Of a stretch of 64,000 bases of DNA, positions 58,113 through 64,000 are shown piece by piece. Location: positions 64,001 through 128,000 of IMG/VR virus record IMGVR_UViG_3300035698_007246. The stretch is one strand, 5' to 3'. How positions within the stretch are numbered: the first letter of the stretch is position 1; every line of letters starts with the position of its first letter. Below the pieces are notes generated by a model that was not told the origin of the DNA, ran no database searches, and worked only from the letters and a program-made list of their open reading frames with translations. Origin of the DNA: a virus. The position numbers and the translations under genes were made by a program.

Positions 58113-58142
58113 GAATAAACAAGTAGGGTAATCTCACCCTAC
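58113..58142 (-). terminator. hairpin terminator
   Basis: GTAGGGT / ACCCTAC seven-base stem, followed by TTGTTTATT on the minus strand; closes the Ro60-like gene. Confidence 0.7.
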
Positions 58143-58158
58143 TCATATTTATACATCT

Positions 58159-59616
58159 TTATTCAGGTACATTCACTTGGTATTTTTCCAAAGCCTTTTC
58201 CATGATAGCAAAAGGTGTGAAATCTTTTCCACCAAGTACAGAAGTAAGAACAGCAGGTGAAAATCCAGAGACAAGTCCAACATCTTTTGAGTTAGCTTTT
58301 TCTGGCGAGCCTCCCATACCACAAGTATTCCAATATACAATCTTAGGACGACTGAAACCAGCCTTTTCCCATCTGTCGATTGCAACTGATACTTCAGCTC
58401 CAGAATTTTTACATCCAGTATTCCATCCATATCCACCGTTACCATTAAATTGCATATCCGAAATAATCAATAGACAATTCGGAATTTGTTCATCAGTAGC
58501 ATTAAATAATTCAGCATATTCTAAAATAGTATCAAGAGCCTTTACAATATCAGTACTTGCAATACTTCTATCGAAAAGATGAGTTTGTTTTAGAGCTTCT
58601 GAAAATGTGTATGGAGTGTTATCAGGTTTCTTACTCCAATCTGTTAATTGAGATTCACTTGAAAACTGTACATACTTTCTATAGAAAGGATTTCCCTTTC
58701 CGATTCTGTCAGAACAATACAATCCAAGAGAACGACTCACATCAATAGCTCTTATAGAACCACCAACGATATTTCTCATTGAAGAAGATGAATCAACGAT
58801 TGGAAGAATTCTCAAATCATTATTTTCCATATAATTAGGCAATGCGTCAAATTGTGCGTCCGCAATTCTTGAGTCGCCATTTTCAGCAGTTCTCAAACAA
58901 TCATGTGGAAACAACACAGAAGCATTGATTTTTGCTTTCTTTTTCGGGTCTTTACTTACAAGAGCGTCTTTATAAGATGAGAAACGGTCTTCATCATGCT
59001 TATTAAACACGTTTGTGTAAAGAGACATTGCCTTTGATGGTAATTTTTCGTAGTCCACTTTATTCCATTGCTTTTTACAAAGGAGAGTTTCTACAATATT
59101 CTTACGACCAGCAGAAAGTAATCTACGGAATTCACCAATTTCACGAACAACCTTCATTTGTCTCAAAGCTCTTAAGATTTGTTTGTCCTTTTTCTTTGCC
59201 CATTTCGAAGCTAAGAAATCTTTAACAGCAATCTTTTCAGCCCATGCAGACGCAGCAGTTTCTTCGACGTCACTATTAAACGTTGAACGCAAATCATCCC
59301 ATCTACCATGTTCGGGTATATACATTATATTTGCAGCAACCCATTCAGGTGACTCATTCGACAACCATTTTAAACAATTTCTAAATCCTTGTCTATTTCC
59401 AGCACCACCCCTTGCATCTCTAACCCAAAATAATAATTTCATTGCAAGTTCATAATTACCAGAATACCAAATTGGTTGGAATAAATCTAAAGCATTAGCA
59501 CCATCTCTTGATGTTCCACGTAACGACCCGGCTTTACTAAAAAATTCAATTGCGTGGTTTCCACAATGTTCATATTGTATTGCACCATTTTCTGTTTTTA
59601 TAAAATTTTTAGACAT
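58159..59616 (-). CDS. Ro60-related DUF2828/TROVE-vWA protein
   Basis: 485 residues. The N-terminal region (to about 260) is a helical TROVE-like array (KLLFWVRDARGGAGNRQGFR at 60-79, WDDLRS at 106-111). From 265 a von Willebrand A domain begins with the MIDAS motif DSSSSM (275-280), with a second motif at ISDMQF and a late VSGFSPAVLTSVL stretch typical of DUF2828. Ro60/TROVE proteins bind misfolded and Y RNAs and, in bacteria, often sit with RtcB in RNA-repair operons. Low-complexity-free and GC-balanced compared with neighbours. Preceded by a TATAAATA box and followed by a terminator, so probably a late one-gene unit. Confidence 0.8.
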   Translation of the reverse strand: MSKNFIKTENGAIQYEHCGNHAIEFFSKAGSLRGTSRDGANALDLFQPIWYSGNYELAMKLLFWVRDARGGAGNRQGFRNCLKWLSNESPEWVAANIMYIPEHGRWDDLRSTFNSDVEETAASAWAEKIAVKDFLASKWAKKKDKQILRALRQMKVVREIGEFRRLLSAGRKNIVETLLCKKQWNKVDYEKLPSKAMSLYTNVFNKHDEDRFSSYKDALVSKDPKKKAKINASVLFPHDCLRTAENGDSRIADAQFDALPNYMENNDLRILPIVDSSSSMRNIVGGSIRAIDVSRSLGLYCSDRIGKGNPFYRKYVQFSSESQLTDWSKKPDNTPYTFSEALKQTHLFDRSIASTDIVKALDTILEYAELFNATDEQIPNCLLIISDMQFNGNGGYGWNTGCKNSGAEVSVAIDRWEKAGFSRPKIVYWNTCGMGGSPEKANSKDVGLVSGFSPAVLTSVLGGKDFTPFAIMEKALEKYQVNVPE

Positions 59617-59636
59617 AAACTACCTCATTTTCAATA

Positions 59637-59644
59637 TATTTATA
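59637..59644 (-). promoter_or_regulatory. possible late-type promoter (TATAAATA)
   Basis: Minus-strand TTTTTATAAATATATTG, 20 bases before the ATG of the Ro60-like gene, with GAGG between. Confidence 0.4.
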
Positions 59645-59676
59645 AAAATAATAAATTATCATTTAATTATCAATAC

Positions 59677-60092
59677 CTAAATATTATTTTTATGTTTTTT
59701 AATACTATTATTTCTTTTACTTGTTATACACAAATTATTTAAATGACCAATTTCACATGGGTTCATATTATTCATGAATCCATGATATATATATATATAT
59801 ATATTAATCTTGTGATCAATGGTTCTATACATAGGGTTATTATATTCTTTTGAATTAGTTAATAATTTTTCACCAGTATAATAATCAAAACCATTCCAAT
59901 TTTTAGTTTCTTTACTTATACAACTTTGAAATTACCATCATCATTGATAAATTTTATTACTTCTAATAACATATCTATAATTTGAAACTTATCATTACAG
60001 TTATTTAATTCAGCAATATCAGTTTCATTATCAAGTCCTAAAGTTTCAAATTTATATATTAAATTTTTCTTTGTGATAATTTTATCTTTCAT
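59677..60092 (-). pseudogene. frameshifted HNH homing endonuclease
   Basis: ATG 60092 (AGGAGGAAAA upstream) opens a 58-residue frame ending at 59916. In another frame, overlapping its end, the typical continuation follows (ETKNWNGFDYYTGEKLLT, TIDHKIN ... NNLCITSKRNNSIKK), which is the HNH core with His and Asn residues. An (AT)n run (about 59787-59806) interrupts the core. One frameshift plus the simple repeat disable it. Confidence 0.6.
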
Positions 60093-60220
60093 AATTTTCC
60101 TCCTAATTTAAATTAATAACAAGCAGTTCAACATAATATACTTAATTAAATTTGAGAAGTCAATAAATATTTTAAATAATTAATTCTACAAAAGTAGGAG
60201 TCTTCAATTTAGTAGACATC

Positions 60221-60249
60221 AATATAATATATTGTCATATTGATGTCAA
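60221..60249 (-). promoter_or_regulatory. sigma70-like promoter, minus strand
   Basis: TTGACA, 17-base spacer, TATATT, starting right after the stop of the upstream gene and reading into the broken HNH gene. Confidence 0.7.
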
Positions 60250-60252
60250 TAG

Positions 60253-60513
60253 TTATTTCAATTTTATTTTGGGTAACGAATCTTCTTTTTTTGTAATAAT
60301 ATAAGGTGAAAATTTGTAAATTTCCTTATCCCAATTGATTGGAACGGAATTTCTTATAATACTATCCAAATCAAATATTGAAGTAGTATCATTTTTTATA
60401 ATAATAGTCCTCAATCCATCAGTAGGACATTCTGAATAATTAAAAGTAAATGTGGAATCACCACCAAATATAAACATACACATCAATAACACAATTAAAA
60501 ACATCTTTTTCAT
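60253..60513 (-). CDS. small secreted protein
   Basis: 86 residues. N-terminal signal peptide (KK, then a hydrophobic core to about residue 18, GGDS after). The mature part is beta-rich with one Cys. Function unknown. Confidence 0.65.
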   Translation of the reverse strand: MKKMFLIVLLMCMFIFGGDSTFTFNYSECPTDGLRTIIIKNDTTSIFDLDSIIRNSVPINWDKEIYKFSPYIITKKEDSLPKIKLK

Positions 60514-60521
60514 TAATTCTC

Positions 60522-60830
60522 CTAAAAATCTAAATTCATTTTATTAATAATTCCCTCTCCTGTGATTATAAAAAGAGGTTTATTTTTTAATTCATCTTCA
60601 ATTGCTTCTCTAACAAGTTCATCACCAAATACATCAATAAACTCATTTGCAGAATCAATCGCTCTCAGAATATCTGTACGTTTTTCCAAATCAAAGTCAC
60701 TGTAAAATATTTTTACAATACCTTCATCATTCCCCTCTTCCTCAATAACCTCTTCCTCTTCAACATCATATCCATCATCATATTCAAAGAGTAAATTATT
60801 GGCACTTTTTATTTCGTTTGTTTCGTTCAT
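60522..60830 (-). CDS. acidic unknown protein
   Basis: 102 residues from ATG 60830 (AAGGAAAT upstream). A Glu-rich acidic stretch (EEEEVIEEEGNDEG) at about 23-38. Ends eight bases before the next gene. No family recognised. Confidence 0.6.
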   Translation of the reverse strand: MNETNEIKSANNLLFEYDDGYDVEEEEVIEEEGNDEGIVKIFYSDFDLEKRTDILRAIDSANEFIDVFGDELVREAIEDELKNKPLFIITGEGIINKMNLDF

Positions 60831-60840
60831 TTGTATTTCC

Positions 60841-61425
60841 TTATTTTTTAAGTTCCACATTCCAGTATAAGTAATTAACCCATTTATCATTATCAGTAAT
60901 ATTTTTCATACGTTTTAACCTTGCTATCATACCACCATGATAATTGTCAGCTAATTTTGGAGCCACCGGATTATGACGTAATGACATACCCGCTTCTTTT
61001 AAAGATTTATTACCTTTTTTGCTATTACAATCAGAGCATGAACATACAATATTTTTCCATACTGTCTCACCACCCTTACTTTGAGGATGAACGTGGTCAT
61101 ATGTAAAGTTACTAAGAGAAACTTTACAACCACAATATTGACATCTACCTTTATCTCTATCAAATACATTCTTTCTTGTGAATGCTTGATAGAATTTAAC
61201 CTTTTTGTTGGGTTTAACAAAGTGGAGCAATCTTACAACCGCTGGCATTTTAATAATATCTGAAAAACTATCAAGATATTTATCATATTTTTTATGTATA
61301 ATTTTATCTTCATACTCTTCAATAATTTCAACTTTACCATTCACCCAATCTGAAATTGCGTCCTGCCAAGACATAACTTCTAATGGCATATAAGCAGCGT
61401 TTAATTTTAATACTTGTTCAGACAC
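60841..61425 (-). CDS. HNH endonuclease
   Basis: 194 residues; GTG start 61425, behind AAGGAG (a TTG at 61440 would lie before that site). The HNH core at about 98-135: CQYCGCKVSLSNFTYDHVHP, SKGG, NIVCSCSDCNSKKGNK. Two CxxC pairs bind structural zinc, with the DH and N residues as the catalytic site. The N-terminal third (LNAAYMPLEVMSWQDAISDWV) is typical of the widespread free-standing HNH family. Could be a homing or a packaging-type nuclease. Confidence 0.85.
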   Translation of the reverse strand: MSEQVLKLNAAYMPLEVMSWQDAISDWVNGKVEIIEEYEDKIIHKKYDKYLDSFSDIIKMPAVVRLLHFVKPNKKVKFYQAFTRKNVFDRDKGRCQYCGCKVSLSNFTYDHVHPQSKGGETVWKNIVCSCSDCNSKKGNKSLKEAGMSLRHNPVAPKLADNYHGGMIARLKRMKNITDNDKWVNYLYWNVELKK

Positions 61426-61625
61426 TACCAACTCCTTCAATTTATAAATTAGCCCTTTTTCAATCGAGCTTTAATTTTCTTTCTGTCACCCATAGGGATT
61501 TTACTTCTATAATATTTTTAAATACTTGTCAATATATATATAATTATTTATATAAAATATTTATAGAAACAAAATATATAAGTATTAACAAAAACCAGTT
61601 GATTAAAAAATTGGTTATAGGAATC

Positions 61626-61832
61626 CTAATAATTAAAAGAAAGAAGGACGAGACATTTTAAATGCCCCATCCTTTTTTTTCGTTTGTATTTTATACCTTT
61701 CCAGTTTTCACATCTTCCGTTTCCAGAATCTACCCTACTGTCATAGTAATCACATAATCCAGAATTTTTATGGTTGTCATTTTTCCATTTGTAATAATAA
61801 CAACAACTACTACATTTCTTTTTACGTATCAT
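61626..61832 (-). CDS. small Cys-rich protein
   Basis: 68 residues from ATG 61832, just downstream of the tRNA. Cys at CSSCC and CDYYDSRVDSGNGRCENW could form a zinc site; the C-terminus is basic. Weak ribosome site (AAAGG). Confidence 0.55.
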   Translation of the reverse strand: MIRKKKCSSCCYYYKWKNDNHKNSGLCDYYDSRVDSGNGRCENWKGIKYKRKKRMGHLKCLVLLSFNY

Positions 61833-61847
61833 AAAAACCTTTAAAAA

Positions 61848-61942
61848 TGGCAGAGGGGAAGGGACTTGAACCCTCATCGGTATAGTTCATACACCTACAC
61901 ACGATTAGCAATCGTGTCTCTTACCAATTAGAGTACCCCTCT
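61848..61942 (-). tRNA. tRNA-Ser(GCU)
   Basis: On the minus strand: acceptor stem AGAGGGG (61942-61936) pairing with CCCCTCT (61858-61852), D-arm, anticodon stem CACGA/TCGTG around loop TTGCTAA (anticodon GCT), a long variable arm as expected for serine tRNAs, T-arm with GGTTCAAG, discriminator G and an encoded CCA. Reads AGC/AGU codons, frequent in this AT-rich DNA. Confidence 0.92.
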
Positions 61943-61946
61943 ATTA

Positions 61947-61954
61947 TATTTATA
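61947..61954 (-). promoter_or_regulatory. possible promoter just upstream of the tRNA
   Basis: Minus-strand GATATAAATATAATAGAGGGG: TATAAATA ends five bases before the tRNA, and TATAAT lies even closer. Such a short distance fits a leaderless tRNA start poorly, so the tRNA may instead be cut from a longer transcript. Confidence 0.25.
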
Positions 61955-62004
61955 TCTATATTTCGTTATGTTCTAAAATTAATTTAAAATCATAACCATG
62001 TTTT

Positions 62005-62193
62005 TCATATTCTAAATCCTTTACGTCTTTGTTCATTATGATAATGTGATGTTATCAAATATTCATCATCATAACCACATTTACATTTTAAAATAGCTTT
62101 CATGTTTGAACGAGTTGTGTCTGGATTAATTTCCTTAATCGTTTCCAAATTTGTACCACCACATTTATTACAAGTTGTTAATCTCACGGACAT
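62005..62193 (-). CDS. zinc-ribbon protein
   Basis: 62 residues. CNKCGG (8-13) and CKCG (37-40) form a zinc ribbon. Resembles small phage zinc-ribbon proteins with a basic end (EQRRKG). AGGAGTTATAC before the ATG. Confidence 0.65.
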   Translation of the reverse strand: MSVRLTTCNKCGGTNLETIKEINPDTTRSNMKAILKCKCGYDDEYLITSHYHNEQRRKGFRI

Positions 62194-62203
62194 TGTATAA
62201 CTC

Positions 62204-62539
62204 CTATCCTATTATAAAATCTGGAGGATTAAGTATCCTCATTATTTCCATTATTCGTTTTTCTCGTTTTTCAGCACACTCACGAGTTTTAGTGATATCA
62301 ATCACAACTCCTGAAACAGAATACTGAGCTAAAGATAAACACACTTGTTTTTTTATTCTTACAAGACATAACCTATTTGTTATACCTTGATGTTTAAATC
62401 TAAATTCTTCAGTGTCTTTATAAGTCTCATCAATGAAATGTTGTACCCAATTAATCTCAAGGTCTGTATACATATTTATATTTTGTAACCACTCAAGACA
62501 ATATTTAATTGAAATGTTTTTATCCAATCCATTCTCCAA
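62204..62539 (-). CDS. unknown protein
   Basis: 111 residues overlapping the DUF488-like gene by 20 bases. Mixed alpha/beta with several Cys. No family recognised. Confidence 0.6.
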   Translation of the reverse strand: MENGLDKNISIKYCLEWLQNINMYTDLEINWVQHFIDETYKDTEEFRFKHQGITNRLCLVRIKKQVCLSLAQYSVSGVVIDITKTRECAEKREKRIMEIMRILNPPDFIIG

Positions 62540-62855
62540 TTTCTATATCCAATTCAACTTTAAACCAACTTGATACAAGATAACGATGACAAAATTGCCC
62601 TGTTTCCCAACATGTTATGATTGCATCTTCACCCAATTCATCATACACTGTTTGAGCATTTAATTTGCTCAGAACTTTCTTGTAATATTGTTCTACGTAG
62701 TAGTCAACATCACCGTCTTGTTTGTATAATTTAAAAAACCAGTACTTTGGTGCCAGTTTTTTGTATTCTCTTCCTTTAAACCATACAGGTGCTCGCCCTG
62801 CAATGGAAACTACATTAGGATGATTTCTTACTTTATCAAAGTAGGAGGTATACAA
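62520..62855 (-). CDS. DUF488-like protein
   Basis: 111 residues, TTG start 62855 with AGAGAGGA upstream and a stop codon just before it in frame. TSYFDKVRNHPNVVSIAGRAP and CWETGQFCHRYLVSSWF are the DUF488 signatures (SYF at the front, and C...FCHR near the end). DUF488 is a small domain of unknown function, often in phages and near DNA-modification genes. Confidence 0.7.
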   Translation of the reverse strand: MYTSYFDKVRNHPNVVSIAGRAPVWFKGREYKKLAPKYWFFKLYKQDGDVDYYVEQYYKKVLSKLNAQTVYDELGEDAIITCWETGQFCHRYLVSSWFKVELDIEIGEWIG

Positions 62856-63016
62856 TCAACAATCCTCTCTCTTGACACTTCACCATTCTCATCGGTATGT
62901 CTTTTGAAATTAATCTCACTTACCGCTGTTATATTTATGAAAGAAACTCTTTCAGAGTCAACACTTCATGTAGCTTCACTTCTATACACACCTGGTGTTG
63001 GTATTATTTTTGGCAT
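62828..63016 (-). pseudogene. small gene with an in-frame TGA
   Basis: ATG 63016 encodes 16 residues, then TGA (62968-62966), then 45 more in-frame residues (SVDSERVSFINITAVSEI, RERIVDCIPPTLIK) to TAA at 62828. It overlaps the DUF488-like start. The residues after the TGA have coding character, so this is readthrough, a nonsense mutation, or sequencing error. No family recognised. Confidence 0.45.
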
Positions 63017-63017
63017 A

Positions 63018-63191
63018 TTATAATTCCACCATATCACCTTGTTTTGTTCTGAATCCACAAATGCATTCAAATACCAATTTCTTTTTTGGTAATACCATGA
63101 TTGCTTTTTGCTTTTGATTACAAACATCACAAGTTTTTATTGTCCTTTTACCACGATTTTCTATCGCATTCTTTGAGCCTTTTTTAGCCAT
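63018..63191 (-). CDS. small basic zinc-ribbon protein
   Basis: 57 residues; ATG overlaps the upstream stop (TAATG). CDVC (21-24) and CIC (43-45) form a zinc ribbon in a basic protein, which suggests nucleic-acid binding. Confidence 0.6.
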   Translation of the reverse strand: MAKKGSKNAIENRGKRTIKTCDVCNQKQKAIMVLPKKKLVFECICGFRTKQGDMVEL

Positions 63192-63454
63192 TACAATATT
63201 CCTTTCAATGATATATTATAAAATTCTATTGAAATCATTTGTTCAGATTGAAATTCAAAAAATGTAACTTCAATTCCTAATGATGACAATTCTTTTATTG
63301 ATTCAAATAAATCTTCATAATCTATTTGTATTTGTCCAGATGTTGGATATGTTTCCTCAACATATTCCTTTACAGATATATCAAAATCTGATATTTCATC
63401 ACATTGCTCTGTAAAATATTTTATTTTTTTTAATACGGTATCATAAAATACCAT
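63191..63454 (-). CDS. small unknown protein
   Basis: 87 residues, acidic, mixed alpha/beta. Coupled to the zinc-ribbon gene downstream. No family recognised. Confidence 0.6.
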   Translation of the reverse strand: MVFYDTVLKKIKYFTEQCDEISDFDISVKEYVEETYPTSGQIQIDYEDLFESIKELSSLGIEVTFFEFQSEQMISIEFYNISLKGIL

Positions 63455-63477
63455 GTGACATCCTTGGGTAATGATAA

Positions 63478-63981
63478 CTAATTGAAAGTTATATAATTTG
63501 TTTTGGCATACACATTACGATAAACTGGAATCCCTTTGAAATATCCAAAACGTTGTAATTTTTCAAATTTTAAAACTTCTTCACATAGTTTTTCACAATC
63601 ATGAACAAATTCTTCACAATTTTGAACAAAACTTTCATCAATAGAATTTTTAAGATTAGAACCAACCAACATCACACACACAAGAGGACTTGTAATAATA
63701 CCCTCTGTGTTTTCATTAATATTGTTTTTAATTAAAGTAACTAATGATACACAAAATGGAAATGGATTGTCAATAAATATCCCAAATGTTTTTTGGTCAC
63801 TCAAATCACTCGATAATTTTAACTCTTCACATAATTCTTTTTCATTAATGGTAACACCATTAGCATGATACATTTCAGATTTACAGTCATCACAAACAAC
63901 ATCAATTATGACTTTATCTCCCGGACATTCACATTGTTCACAAATTTTACCACATATAGTACAGATATTTTTATAGTGCAT
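63478..63981 (-). CDS. zinc-ribbon-fronted unknown protein
   Basis: 167 residues. N-terminal CTICGKICEQCECPG and CDDC (about 8-32) form a zinc cluster. The remainder is alpha/beta with FGIFIDNPFPFCVSLVTLI and a helical acidic C-terminus. GAAGGT precedes the ATG. No family recognised. Confidence 0.65.
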   Translation of the reverse strand: MHYKNICTICGKICEQCECPGDKVIIDVVCDDCKSEMYHANGVTINEKELCEELKLSSDLSDQKTFGIFIDNPFPFCVSLVTLIKNNINENTEGIITSPLVCVMLVGSNLKNSIDESFVQNCEEFVHDCEKLCEEVLKFEKLQRFGYFKGIPVYRNVYAKTNYITFN

Positions 63982-64000
63982 TACCTTCTTCCTCGTCTAA
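63971..64000 (-). CDS. 3' end of an unknown gene (partial)
   Basis: The minus strand stays open from the window edge to a TAA at 63971-63973 (LDEEEGNAL), overlapping the next gene's start. Very short, so only a hint that the operon continues. Confidence 0.35.
   Translation of the reverse strand, partial: LDEEEGNAL

Noticed and set aside
1-64000. General reassignment of TGA to an amino acid
   Set aside because: Long conserved genes (RtcB, methyltransferase, 684-residue protein) contain no TGA and use TGG for Trp, and several genes end at TGA at overlaps with ribosome-site-backed starts.
1-64000. CRISPR array
   Set aside because: The repeats seen are direct tandem units without regularly spaced unique spacers.

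Overview
The window looks like an accessory stretch of a large, AT-rich, double-stranded DNA tailed phage. The evidence is tightly packed short genes, pervasive TAATG/ATGA start-stop overlaps, strong AAGGAG-type ribosome sites, many small zinc-ribbon and single-pass membrane proteins, repeated phage promoters, homing-endonuclease debris and phage-typical enzymes. These enzymes include a cytosine methyltransferase, RtcB, a Tpt1/KptA-like enzyme, a YbiA/NADAR-like protein, a Gp88-like protein and a tail/decoration-type C-terminal motif. No terminase, capsid, portal, polymerase or helicase is recognisable, and no host taxon can be named from the sequence alone.

Layout. 1-6.5 kb (+) is one compact operon with dTDP-sugar genes (an RmlC-like epimerase and an RmlA-like thymidylyltransferase), a GHKL-type ATPase and an acidic protein with an apparent internal start. 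6.5-24 kb (+) is a series of short transcription units, each opened by a TTGACA-N17-TATCTT/TATATT promoter and often closed by a hairpin terminator. It holds a LemA-like protein, a conserved 684-residue phage protein, a nucleoside-hydrolase-like protein and many small zinc or membrane proteins. 23.9-25.3 kb is a short (-) island with a truncated homing-endonuclease start, a decoration/tail-like protein and an HExxH protein. 25.4-38.2 kb (+) is the densest promoter region: mostly orphan genes, each behind a near-copy of one promoter plus leader cassette, with a beta-helix repeat protein and a Gp88-like protein. 36.0-37.2 kb is rich in perfect hairpins. 38.2-38.7 kb is a non-coding, locally GC-rich, repeat-laden junction where rightward and leftward transcription converge.

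38.7-64 kb (-) contains a YbiA/NADAR-like protein, a second tandem-repeat beta-helix protein, a Tpt1/KptA-like RNA 2'-phosphotransferase with a C-terminal extension, a NUMOD4 fusion, a SprT-like protein, a SpoU RNA methyltransferase, a possible primase-fold protein, RtcB RNA ligase, a dehydrogenase-like protein, a HAD nucleotidase, a cytosine methyltransferase interrupted by a nested HNH gene, a Ro60-related DUF2828/vWA protein, HNH genes intact and broken, and a tRNA-Ser(GCU). Two small paralogous (+) genes with their own promoter sit at 52.96-53.4 kb.

The clearest functional theme is RNA repair and modification: RtcB, Tpt1/KptA-like, Ro60-like, SpoU, the tRNA gene and an ADP-ribose-linked NADAR protein all lie within 25 kb. 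A second theme is homing-endonuclease traffic, with six intact or decayed traces. A third is a shared sigma70-like promoter used about thirty times. Most small genes have no recognisable family; function is not claimed for them.
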